Assembly (NCBI GenBank): GCA_943735955.1
Contig: OX030955.1
Span: 15,838,083 to 15,902,082 of the forward strand
DNA from: Piscicola geometra
Lineage: Eukaryota > Annelida > Clitellata > Hirudinida > Piscicolidae
DNA length: 64,000 bases
Direction: 5' to 3'
Part shown: piece by piece, positions 23,095 through 39,468 of the stretch
How the letters are laid out: the number at the start of each line of letters is the position of its first letter
How positions within the stretch are numbered: the stretch's first letter is position 1
The notes under the pieces: generated by a model
What the model was told of the DNA's origin: nothing
Database searches by the model: none
Seen by the model: only the letters and a program-made list of their open reading frames with translations
Position numbers and translations under genes: made by a program

Positions 23095-23280
23095 TTAACT
23101 AAAATAATTATTTAACTAAAATAACTAGTTAACTAAAATAATTAGTTAACTAAAATAATTAGTTAACTAAAATAATTAGTTAACTAAAATAATTAGTTAA
23201 CTAAAATAATTAGTTAACTAAAATAATTAGTTAACTAAAATAATTAGTTAACTAAATAATTAATCAGTTAACTAAAATAA
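23095..23280. repeat. 17-bp minisatellite
   Basis: About eleven tandem copies of TTAACTAAAATAATTAG, nearly perfect in the middle and decaying at both ends. Confidence 0.95.
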
Positions 23281-23637
23281 GTATTGAGTGATTAAAATGA
23301 ATATAGTCCTTTGGTTACATGTTTTCAAAGGTGTTTATTATGCAATTCTATAATTATGTCAACACTAAATCATCTATGCAAAAGATTATATTATTTTTTT
23401 AGTAATCAACGATGATAATGAATTAACTCTTTTTACTGAATATTTGAAATAAAAATGATGATAAAACAATCTTATACTCTGAAGAAGTTTTGTATCTGAA
23501 AAAAATTGCAATTATATAAATATTAATTAGTTTAATGAAAGATGATTCAAATGTTTAAATTAAATAAACTTTATGAAACTTTTTTGTCTGATACAGGTGT
23601 AATTAAATAATATTTACATAAAATACAAGTATTTCAT
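23281..23637. other. AT-rich stretch without recognisable gene
   Basis: Nothing supportable seen. Confidence 0.55.
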
Positions 23638-23772
23638 GAAATAGGTCCAATTTTGTCAAAACTAAGTGACAGAAATGCATCATACATTATTGCAGCAGCA
23701 GCCAAATCTCTTGGACACAACCCTTCAAATATAAACATCAAAGAATCATTGCTACAGTTTTTTTGTTGTTAG
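23638..23772 (+). pseudogene. Short coding remnant, SDRNA...SLGHN motif
   Basis: The plus strand reads KLSDRNASYIIAAAAKSLGH then NPSNINIKESLLQFF and a stop. The composition and the run of 40 sensible codons stand out locally. It resembles a motif I associate with repeat-borne proteins in invertebrate genomes, but I cannot name the family with confidence. Confidence 0.35.
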
Positions 23773-25169
23773 TGCGTAACAAAAATTCAATATTTTTTTA
23801 ATGAATTAGACTTATTTATAGTGCTTCCTATTCGTATTTATTTTTATACATTTTTTTCACTATTTAAATGTTATTATTATTTTATATTTTTTATGTTTAA
23901 GTTGCTTAAAAAATCGAAAAATTTTTAATTTTTCATTTTAAACAAATAACATTCATTATATATATGATAATTGTGAGAAATAAAAAACAAATTTTATTGA
24001 AATATAATGATCTTATCTTATGTTTTTATTAGAAGGTAGATTCCAATGTTGAAATTTCAAAGTGACAAAAAAAAAGAAAAAAAAATCAATATTTTTTTAA
24101 TGAGTTACACTTATTTGTAATGCTTTCTTTTCGTATTTATTTTTATACATTTTTTTCACATTTATTAAATTTATTTCATTTTTTCTTTTGTTATGTTCAT
24201 GTTGATAAAAAAATCGAGAAAGCTTGTGGCTCAAAAGAGTTCTTGCAGCTCGATATATGCATTGAGATCAAACGTACGTAAACTTGTTGATGTGATTTTT
24301 CCATGAAGGTTAAAAAATTCTGAAAGCTTGGGAGTTATTTTGTCTATCTGCGTTGTTTTTTATATACTTTATATAAAAATTTACATATGAAAAGAGTGTA
24401 GTGGTCTAGTGGTGCTCTATTTCTTCTAAGAGTTAGTGTTATTTTGGTGGGATCTCTATGTTCTGTGTTGATATATGAAATGTTTCATTAGATAAAACCC
24501 GATGGCCATCCAGAGAAAATATCATTGTTCTATGGCCTATTAACAAATTCTTCACCCTCCCCCAACAAAAACAATAATCGATTCGAAATAATTTTTGCAT
24601 AGATTTTCTAGAATCTCAACGCATTTAAGTGACAATACAAATTAAACCCACGCTAGTTAGACAAATGCTAAGCGTTTTACCCTAGGCAATTCTGCTTTTG
24701 AAATTTTAGATGTCAAAGATTTATGTTTTCAAAACTACCCTTTGAACTAAGAAAGAAAAAAAACACATGTTTCCAAACCTTCTCGTTGTACTAGGAAACT
24801 GGAAAAAGACTTATTTATAGATTTAAATGATACATCCATGAATAGATAATTTATTTGTTATTATATTATATCTAAATTAATGTTTAAAAAAATTTCAAGC
24901 TAGAAATTGAAACCTCATTATTTTTTTGGCAATGGCTGAGAATTCATAATCCGTGCCCTCTACAACAAGATTCGGGGTTTTCCAGGGTTTTAGAAAAAAC
25001 CCTGAATGATCATTATCGATCGTTCAATTTATTTTCAAAATGTAATCTAACTGTTTAACAAATAATTAACGTTAACTTTTATTTTTATAATTCACTTGAT
25101 GTTATAATTTGTTTTTGTCTTCATGCTTCAGTTACAAAAATAAATTTTCAAAAAAAATATTCATCAAAA
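23773..25169. other. AT-rich stretch; possible SINE head at 24395-24460
   Basis: Mostly featureless. Around 24397 GTGGTCTAGTGGTGCTC resembles a tRNA A-box region and GGTGGGATCTC (about 24446) a degenerate B box, with a similar A-box-like string near 47302. This is suggestive only. Confidence 0.4.
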
Positions 25170-25777
25170 TTTCTTTGGTTAGCGGCTGCCATTTTGGCGG
25201 CCGCTTAAATAAATTTGTAGAATAAACGGTTTTGGGTATAATACATTAAAATTTTAGAATCTTAAGTCTAAATAAAAATTACATTTAATTAATTAGAATG
25301 TTTTTTGTGCGAATGTTGGTTGTTTTGAATCTGTCGAGAAATGGCCGCAGCAGACCAAGATGGCTGCAGGGAATCAAGTGTGCTGCGACATAAAGAAGAA
25401 AACCTTCCATAGCAGCAGCAGTTCCAATGCTGGCAAGGACTTCTCCTTCACCCTCTATCGCAGCCTCGGCACCAGTGGCAAGACAGAAAATTGATAAGAA
25501 TGATGATTGTGTTTTATGGTTCTGAGGATGATGTGTTGATGATTGTGCTGTGGTATGAGTGTTGGTACTGTAGTGATGATTAAATTTTTTTGGTGGTGAT
25601 AGTGATTTTTTGGCGGTGTGGGTGAGGTTGGATTATTGTGGTTGATTGTTTTTTTTCTATTTAAATTGATATCTATTGGTAGTGGTCTAAAAACCGTTTT
25701 ATTTAACAAATTTATTTGAAAAGCGCTTTTGTTCACTTAGTAAAGGGCGCTATACAAATCATTAGTGATTGATTGAA
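25170..25777 (+). mobile_element. 0.6-kb non-autonomous retroposon with LINE tail, copy 1
   Basis: Aligns collinearly with 33690-34325. It starts with a CGGCTGCC/GGCGGCCGC-type GC-rich head, passes a block readable as AAAVPMLARTSPSPS, then GAT-rich DNA, and ends with AGCGCTTTT ... GGGCGCTATACAAAT and short TTGATTGA repeats. The last 75 bases match the 3' end of the LINE at 8709-11805 (shared TTTAACAAATT, AGCGCTTTT and GCGCTATA landmarks), so it probably borrows that LINE's machinery. Confidence 0.65.
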
Positions 25778-27235
25778 AACCCTATATTAATCAATAAAAA
25801 TGCATTAGTTGAAATTTTCAGACAATAAATCATTTAAAATAGTTTCAACTTTTCATTGATATTTGATGAACTTTTTCACCCAATTAAACATGTTTATGGT
25901 ATGAAAAGGTTTCATCCTAGGAGAAATGAATATATTATCAAGAAAATGAATTTTCAAAAGAATAAACTCTTTAGCATAAACTTTTCGAAGAGGAATTTTT
26001 TGGATGAAACCTTGAAGTTAGTGTTAGAATCTATCTTGTAAAATATGATTCAACATAATGTTTTAATAACCTTTCTCAAGTATTGTATCACAAAAATATT
26101 ATTTTAATTAGAGATTTAGAGTTTAAGTATTTTTTAAACATTTTCTTTGTCACTTAAGAACCTAAATTTTTTTACACGTATCTACATAAATTATAGTAGA
26201 CTAGTGTATTAAGCAAGCAAGTTTTAAATTTTTTTATAGTTATTTAATTTGAAATACACGATCTGATAGTTTTAAAAAAATCTATTTTAAAGCGTCTCTT
26301 TTTTTTTAGTTATCTTTGATATGATAGGTTATTGAATTTTTTCTAATTCTCAACTATTCGTTGCTCAAATCATACCTAATTAATATTTTTTGATTATTTG
26401 AACCTATTTTTGAAGTTATTCAAACTTTAGATTATAAATGTGAGACAGCAATGATTAGGAGGTAAATGAAAAAACTCATAAAGATTTTTGAGTGAATAAT
26501 AATAATTTTTTTATTTATATAGCACCTGGTCACGCATGAAGCACTCATTTTTTTTGTATAGCATACAGAAAAAAGCAATGTTACAAAAGATCTTGTATTA
26601 TTTTGAAGTTGTCTTTGAGACATGAAGAAGCCTTTATCAAAGTCTTTCTATTCATAAAACTTCATCATGTAAATTTTTTTGAATTGCTTAAAACTAAGCA
26701 TGATTTAAAATATTTTCATTTTGTTTCGCAATGAAGATCTTTACAAAAGTATAAGAATGTTTCAAAAAATTTAAGAATTTTCTGCCAATCAAATTATTTA
26801 AAAATTTGTTTTTATGTTCTTGAATTTTTATTGATTAACACTTTAAAAATAAAGGTATACAAAATATTTTTTATGAAAACAAATTTATATTACCTACTCA
26901 TTATCTTAAAATGGTTATATGATCTATTTTTCTAGAAAGAGTTGTAGAAACCTTTTAATAAATATGACCTTATTTCAAGCCGACAGTGTAATTGTCGTAG
27001 AGATACAATACTAGTTTGCATGACTTTCAAAAGTTGTTTCCTATTCAAAAGCTACAATTTTATAACAAATTGTGCTGAAAAATAAAAAAAGTTGTTTGAA
27101 CTTTGAGAGTTTCACATAGCATCGAAATTGTTGTTACACTGAAAAAATCGTTTTAAATTTAATAAAATTTTCAATGTTGTTACAAATAATTCAAATAATG
27201 TACTTTTTAAAAAATATTTGGGTTTTTTTGCTTGA
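25778..27235. other. AT-rich stretch without recognisable gene
   Basis: Short open frames only, none with recognisable content. Confidence 0.55.
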
Positions 27236-27243
27236 TTGCAGAT

Positions 27244-28798
27244 TAGAGGTCGGACCGGGTACCCGATCTGACCGGGTACCCGCGGGTACCCACGGGACTC
27301 TCGCGGGAACGGGAATGAAAATTAATTTCGGGACGGGAAAAGTCGGGAACCGAGAATAGCTTTTCGGGACGGGAACGGGAATCAACATTCAAATCGGGAA
27401 CGGGAAAAGACGGGAACGGGAAAAGACGGGAACGGGAATCAACTTTAAAATAGGGAACGGGAAAAACGGGAATAACAGTTATTAGGATTGAATTCTTTAA
27501 AATTTTTCAGCAAACTTCTAAGTATGGAAATCTTTATCTCATCGATACTCCGTACTTAAAATAAGTATTAAATGCAATAGAAATGTATAACGAAGCCACC
27601 ATTGCCAATGTCAAAATCTCCAACACTACATTTGAAGTTGTTATGGTGAGTCCAAATATTAGGAAGATTAGAACAACTGGGAGATGATGAAAACTTGTCA
27701 GATAAAATCAAAATGGTCAGTTCTATTATTTTCACTTTATAAATTAATAATTTGAATTTGAATGATTAATTTCCAAATAATTTTTCAGTTGATCATTTCG
27801 ACGAAATAAAAGATGCCCATTGATCTTATTCATATGACAGCATGTCTGTTGCATCCCCAGTATGAAAGAATAATAGGAAAAAAGTTTGGGATAGAAAAGA
27901 AATAAATACTAAGACTTTCATTAGAGAAAATTTAATTATATTTTGTACAGCCAGACCAAGCTGCAGTGCCGTTGAGAAAAAAAACAAATGATGGTTATTT
28001 AGACCTATTATGTTTGTTTTTATAACGTAAAAATTATAATAAAATTATTATACTATCAAATTATACGAATGATTTTATATTTGCAGTTGTGGAGAATAAG
28101 AATGTTGTCAAAAAACATATTTCTAACATTCTTGAAGAATTAATAATAATAAACGAAGAAAGTTGAAGATTATAAAGATGTTTTATTTTATTTGATTAAA
28201 ATGAGCAATTTTCAAATACTACAAGAAGTAGCCAAAATTTTGTTTATTATATCTGCAAGTTATATTCCTTGTAAACGGAATTTTTCAATATGTGGTTGTT
28301 CAACTTCAGACCCAAAATCATCTCATTTGAAAGCTGAAACTCTTAAACGGGTTTAACCCGTGTGAAAAGCAATAAAGACTTGATTGAAATACTCAAAATC
28401 AATGACTAACTTTCATTTCGATAAATATTTGAAAGTTAAATAGTGTTTTTTTTATTTGATTAAAATAAATATTCTCTGACTTTCAAATAATAAATTTGAA
28501 GAAATGTTAGAACTAGAAAGTTTGGGACCAGTGAAAACGGCAGGGAAAATGAATAAAAAAACAAAAAGTTTCGAGAACGGGTCGGGACCGGGAATCGAGT
28601 TGCGGGAACGGGACGGGACGGGAATCAAAATTCTGATGTTCCATCGGGAACGGGACGGGACGGGAAAACAAATTTCGGGAACGGGACGGGACGGGAATCA
28701 AAATTCTGCTGTCCCATCGGGAATGGGACGGGACGGGAAAACAAATTTCGGGAACGGGACGGGACCGGGAATGAAAAAGCGTCCATGTCCGACCTCTA
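27244..28798 (+). mobile_element. hAT transposon relic with GC-rich ends, reversed copy
   Basis: An exact 8-bp duplication, TTGCAGAT, lies at 27236-27243 and 28799-28806. The terminal repeats are TAGAGGTCGGAC and GTCCGACCTCTA. It is inverted relative to 7167-8700, so transposase remnants read on the plus strand: [18 protein letters not shown] around 27818-27875 and a dimerisation segment around 28243-28410 with frame damage. GC-rich GGGAACGGGA arrays fill both ends (27245-27475 and 28575-28790). Confidence 0.93.
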
Positions 28799-28806
28799 TT
28801 GCAGAT

Positions 28807-31388
28807 ATGGCGTTAGTACTGAAAAAACATTGAACAGAAAAACGGCTAAAATCTTGAATAAACTCTGAAAAGAGACCTAATAGTATACAGAATCAGTAAA
28901 TTTTTCATCATTTAAAGTCATAATTAAAGTTATCAAATGGGTGAAATCATATACGCTAATATTTTCTCGCTAAATAACATCAAAATATGCTATTTAGCAA
29001 GAATCTTCTTTCATCCAAACAATTACTTTTAAGATAAATCTTTTTGAGATACCACTGTAATGAAGGTTATTCAGCAAGAGGGATAACCCTAAGCGCGTAA
29101 AAATCATTGACTTTGGTCTTTGAATTAGTTATGCATGGCAATCATACCACATCAACTATTTTTCATTAAAAACTTTATGTATCTTTGAAGAAAGTTTTAA
29201 ACTGAATTGTCTTTACATAGGTGGCCGTGGATTTGTGATATTGATAGAAGATAATGGATTCGATAAAAACAGACTCAAGAAAGTAGCGAAGATGAGATAA
29301 AAAAAACAGAAAAAAATGAAAACTAAATTAAACTTTTTTCTGATTTTTGGAAAGTGTATAAGAAAGATTGTGTGGCTAGAGAAAAGTCTTTAGAACGGAT
29401 AGTATGATGAATGAGTGGGTAAACAAATAATGATTACATAGGTAAAAGATTAAAAAGATAAGTGCATGAGTGTGTGAATGCAATAAAAGAAAAGTTAAAA
29501 TCGATATGCAAATGTAAATTGAAATTTGTAAAACTAATAAAAAGCTTGGCTTATTTCAAAATGTATAATGATTCTGTTTTCTTATCGGAATTGAAGCCTT
29601 TAAAACTCTAAGCTTAATTATAGAAACCTTCCAAAAATTTTACAAAAAAATGTTTAACAAAGTTTTTTTAAATATCTAAATTGATCAATAATAAATTCTA
29701 AATTAATGTTTAAATTGTGTTATGAAAATTCCATTTAAAGAGTATCTAATTATTTAATGAATTGTCAACTAACTTTTTTTCTATAAATTGTATCTAATTA
29801 TAAGTAAATTATTGACAAAAATTAAAGAACAGAAAGTGAAAAAACAAAACAACTTATATATATTTTCTTTAAAGACAAATATAATCGCATTCATCAAAGC
29901 AAAACTGCAAAAAAAGTCAAAACCTATTTAGGTTTTCATGACCAACATTGTGTGTTAAGAATAGAATATTTTTCTTTTTTATTAAAGAGATTAGTCATTC
30001 ATACTTTTAATTAATTCTTTAATATCAATGTTAATTCAAATGAAAATATTTTTTTCAATTTTGTAATGTCATTCGTCGACATTTAGTCAAAGTGTTATTT
30101 TATTAAAGTTCCTTTTAATAAAATTGAAATTTTGAAAATTAATTTTACATTTTTTCATAATCATTAATAATTATAAGTAGAGTTCAAAAAAATAAAATAA
30201 ACAGTTTTTTAATGATTTCATTTTACTTATTCTATCCAGAAATGTCCATTGTTATTGAAAGTCTTTCATTATTCAAAGTTTGTTTAAGTTGAAAAAATGA
30301 AAATTAATGAAGACGATGAGAAAGAAAAATGTTCAAAATGACTGAAATTGAAATTTTTTTATTTTTATTTTGACATATTTTTTTATTTTTCAGTATCGAA
30401 TTATGCAAAAAAAAAATGTATTCTGATTTCATCAAGTATTCATAATAATAATCAAATTCAAAATTAAAATATGCAAAATTTAGACATTTCTTAACTTTTG
30501 GCTTAAAAAAATACGCCAATTGTTATAATGTTGAGTAATAAATATTGGGAAGGTTGGTGCGGTAAATGAAATTAAGAAAAAAAGTAAAGTATTTTTCACG
30601 AATTACATAAAATGCGATAATCTTCATGGAGAAAATGATATATACTGCAACCTTAACGTCGCTGTTGCATGCGATGAAAGTTATTTTCAATATTATTATC
30701 ATAATTGTTATTATAATCTTATAGTTTTTGTTTTTATAAATATTTATTAATTGGTATACCACACTTTTAGTTATTAATCCTTTTTAAAAAAATCTTTATT
30801 GAATTTCTTTGAAAAGCCTATTTTGACTTTTATGGCGGTGAAAGGTTTTCATCATGGCAGTATTTTGCATTAAAACATCAAAGGCAATTTATGAAAAAGT
30901 TTTTTTACGATTCAGCTTGAAATTCAGACTATGATTTTTCATCCAAGAACGATTCAGTATAAATTAATGATAAAAGAAATGAATGAAATAAACATTTATA
31001 TTCAACGAATTACTTACACAAATAAAGCTAACAAGTCAGAAATGTACAGCAAATAAATAAATACACTTTTTTCTATAGTTCTAAAAATTTAATTTTAAAT
31101 ATTATGTATAAGAATTATACATTTTTTTATACTTTAACTTAAATTAAAAACTACAAAGTTAAAGTTTCGTTTACTTATTTTACTTCATTCTTCACATTTA
31201 TTACTACAACTTCACATAGAAACTATGAAATAAATTATTTTACAGTTCAAATAAATAGTTAGTATTTCTAATATTTTTGTATACCGTTTCGACTCGCTTT
31301 ATGCATTTTCGATAATTTTTTTCCATTTTTGTTTTTTCAGTGAATAAAATCTTTCGCAAAAATCATTTTTAACAATATATCTCTTAAA
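28807..31388. other. AT-rich stretch with fragments of one dispersed repeat
   Basis: 29090-29165 and 29390-29500 match, in order, segments at 44925-44985 and 45668-45815; shared landmarks are TTTGAATTAGTTATGCATGG and GATTAAAAAGATA. Otherwise nothing recognised. Confidence 0.5.
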
Positions 31389-31560
31389 ATATTCTTTAGG
31401 TAGTTTAATGATGGCATATTGGGCGCTGGGAAAGCTTAGCAGTGAGACGCTTGGTGCTCCACTCACTAGCGTGGGCTCGATTCCTAACGTCACCAAAGTG
31501 CGTCATACTCCAGAGAAGCCCTGTACTTCATGGGGAGAAAAGATGAATAAGACATTTCAT
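31389..31560 (+). mobile_element. tRNA-derived SINE fragment
   Basis: A-box-like AGCTTAGCAGTGAG (31433-31446) and B-box-like GGCTCGATTCC (31474-31484), spaced as in a tRNA, are followed by a GC-richer body. No tail or target-site duplication is clear. Confidence 0.6.
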
Positions 31561-31614
31561 AGAATAAATTTAAATCCACTTCTGCCAAAACTCGTTTAAA
31601 AATGTGCATTAATA

Positions 31615-31930
31615 ATTTCAACCAATTGCAGAACTTTATTCATGCCACTTCTGAAGCCCAGTGTAGTGTGGGTGGCACAAATATTTTTTAATAATATTTA
31701 TTATATTCTATTATATTAATCATTTTATAAAGTAACCTTATTATCGTAAAAGTTGAGTAAATTAAATTATAAAATGAATATTTTCATTTGAAAACGCTGA
31801 GGTTTAAGCCTAAATCTTCGACTTAAGTTTTTTGGGTGTGGGGGAGAGTTTTCATCAAAAGTACCAACTTCCAATATTAAATATTCATGAAATAACTTAG
31901 TGAATCATATTCCAATTGGACCAAATTGCA
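31615..31930 (-). repeat. Dispersed repeat, copy 2 (partner at 5508-5830)
   Basis: Reverse-complement match to 5508-5830: landmarks GCCCAGTGTAGTGTGGG, GGTTTAAGCC, TTTTGGGTGTGGGGGAG, CCAATATTAAATATTCATG and GAAATAACTTAGTGAA occur in matching order. It includes the arm that is palindromic at 5091-5562 but carries it only once. Confidence 0.7.
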
Positions 31931-33689
31931 AGTAAAACTATTGAGCATGTTACGTATTTTTCACCCCTAGAAGTTCTACTGAAATCTACAAGGAATGAAA
32001 AGTTTTTGGTGAATTTCAATTTTTCCAATTCGTTTGTTGACACTTAATTGATAGAGTGTTTGTGTTCACTTGCTGACAACGTTGGCAAAACAGATTCCTT
32101 GAAATCAGTTAGTCTCTCTGTCATCGTAAGGTTCAAATGCATTGAAATTTTTTAATGCGTTTACAATTTGAAATGCGTTAACATTTTTGACGGCGTTACA
32201 TTTTTAACGGCTTTAATCCATTTACGCGTTAATCGAAAGTTATCGTAGATAACTAAAAACAGCACAGCTCCCAAAAAACACAATGGCGAAACATTGATGA
32301 TGAATAGAAAAGGGTACTTAGTGGTTGAATAATCGAAAACATTAGCAAATGAGTGCCTTAGTAAAGAATGCTGAAATTAGACAGAAGTGATGGACGACCG
32401 GTAACTCGAAAGACGAAAATACCCAATGATAGATGTAGAAATGAAACAAAGAAAATTAAGAAAAAGAATAATTGAAGAATGAGAGTGTGGAAAATCAAAA
32501 AAATAAAAGTTAACGTTCGAAGGAAAAATGCAAATAATGGATTTTGAGTACTTCACAAGCCGCATTTCAAGGCTATCTGGTTTATCGCTTGCCAAACTGC
32601 ACTCAATGACTTTTTATTAAACCCGATCTCATGTTTTAAAGTACTAATTAAAAAGTTAAAAAGTGGTAACCTTCAATTTTGAAATGTGCATCATTTTCTG
32701 TTTTTTATTTAAATTCTTATTCAATGTTTTTATAAAGTTTTTTTTAAACTAAGAAGTCATTATTTTACTCGATTTTTGCGACATAGTCTCATAAACTTTT
32801 TTTTGTGAATTTAAGCGTTTTATTTCATTGTAGTTTTATTTGAGATATTTGAACATTATAGAAAAACGTATTTAGAATAAATTAATTGAAAAAAAATATC
32901 ATTCGATCTTTTATATATTGTTTTTTGTATAAAACTTAGAAATAAATGTAAACCACTTCCAAATCTTTAAATGCCTTGAACACATTGGTACATCTTTGTG
33001 AAGCAGTTATGCAAGATCTGAAAATGTATTTCGTTTAATATCAATAAAAAAACGGAAAAAATTTTTAAAGAAAAACTTTTACAAAAATATACAACTTAAA
33101 ATTTTTATATAAAAAATTAAAATTTGTTTGAAGTCAAAAAATGGTTATATTACCGCTCTGCCCTTACTACAATACCATCCCAACATCTTGATAAATTAAT
33201 ATAAATAGAACATTAAATTCACTTCCTACAATCACACAATTTTCCGATTGCAAAAAGTAAGCCTTATCTTCTTGGAAAACATCAGATGTGAACAAACGAA
33301 TTATACTTTTATTAATTGTATTATGTTTTTACGATAATTAAGAGTGCTTATTTCATCTATTGTCTTTTTTTCAAAAATTTTAAATAACAAATTCATAATT
33401 TCTTTTGAGCGTTTTAAATTCTATATGTTAGAATACATTATAATTCGATTAGATTAGAACGCCTATTCGCTTAGGCGAAAAGAGAAAAAACTATTTTCCC
33501 AAAATAAAGGGTTCTCATCAATTACATCAATTCAAAAGCAAGAAAGAACCAAAATTCATCTAATTGTAAATAAACTTTTTATTCCTCATATATAAATAAA
33601 CTTCTTGTTATTTTATTTATTAATTTAAGAAATGTAGTCAAGTCTGAACCTGATGGTATTGGTAATGCTATAGGGAGAAATGGAGTGCT
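31931..33689. other. AT-rich stretch without recognisable gene
   Basis: The only oddity is a cluster of GCGTTA-containing words at 32153-32235. No gene seen. Confidence 0.5.
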
Positions 33690-34325
33690 GTTTTTTGAGG
33701 CTGCTTTTGGTTAGCAACTGCCTTTTTAGCAGCCGCTTAAACCATCTAATACATTTTCAGAATAACTGGGTTTTGGTATACTCTTTTAAAAAGCTATAAT
33801 CTTAAATAAAAATCAAATAGTATTAATTAGAATGTTTTTTATGTGAATTTTTTTGGTTTTGAGTGTGTCGAGGAATGGCCGACGCAAACCAAGATGGTCA
33901 CAGAAAACCAGGTGAGCCTCGAAAAAAGATAGGAAACTTGCCACAACAACAGTTCCAGTGTTGGAAAAAACCTCTCCTTCAGCTCCTGTCGAAGTCTCAA
34001 CACTAGTGGCAAGAAGATTAAGAAAAATGATGAGGTTTTTCATGGGTATAAAGATGATTATGGATTAGGAGTTATGATTAGGATTATGATTAGGAATGTT
34101 GGTACTATGGTGATGATTAGGGTGATGTATTGGTAAAGACAATGATTCTGTGGCAATGATGATCGTGGTGATGTGGGTGAGTTTTGAATATTAAGGTTAA
34201 TTGTTTTTTTTATTTAAATTGCTATATATACTTATATTAGAGAGGGGTCTAAAACATGTTTTATTAATTTTTTTTATTTGAGTTTGAGAAAAAGCGCTAT
34301 AGAAATAGTTTTGATTGATTGATTG
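33690..34325 (+). mobile_element. 0.6-kb non-autonomous retroposon with LINE tail, copy 2
   Basis: Partner of 25170-25777. It has the same GC-rich head (TTAGCAACTGCC, GCAGCCGCTTAAA), a block readable as TTTVPVLEKTSPSAPVEVST, GAT-rich DNA and a 3' end AAAGCGCTATAGAAAT with TTGATTGATTGATTGA. Several stops show it codes for nothing now. Confidence 0.65.
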
Positions 34326-34520
34326 ACTGTTGATGTTGATGGATAGTAGTTGAAATAATGGCGATAAAGATGATGTTATGATAATTACAAAATTACAGAT
34401 AATGATGATGATCATAAGGTTGAAAATGATGACGCTGATGATGATTACAGAATTACAAATGATAATGATAATGATCATAAGCTTGAGAATGATGAAGATG
34501 ATGATCATGATGAAACTGAC

Positions 34521-34589
34521 GACTCCGCTCTGGTCCACACGTCAGCAGGCATTTCTATTCTATCTAGCTTGTCTTTTTTCTCGTCAACC
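34521..34589 (-). pseudogene. Stray decayed copy of an internal RGS exon
   Basis: Aligns with the RGS exon at 57482-57563 in the same phase, with a conserved acceptor (CATTAG then GGTTGAC). It reads VDEKKDKLDR where the real exon reads [10 protein letters not shown], then has lost about 12 bases and diverges (DVWTRA against WDVHRPA). The preceding intron flank is also alike (ACACATATACATGCAATGAC against ACACACATATGTAACAAC), and both copies are followed by GAT-rich DNA. A genomic exon copy, not a cDNA, is the best reading. Confidence 0.65.
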
Positions 34590-39351
<4,762 letters not shown>

Positions 39352-39440
<89 letters not shown>

Positions 39441-39468
39441 ATATATATATATATATATATATATATAT
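39352..39468. repeat. (AT)n microsatellite, about 115 bp
   Basis: AT dinucleotide repeat broken once by a GG near 39439. Confidence 0.98.

Noticed and set aside
23095..23280. Possible CRISPR-like array
   Set aside because: The 17-bp units are directly contiguous with no unique spacers, and the window is clearly animal nuclear DNA.
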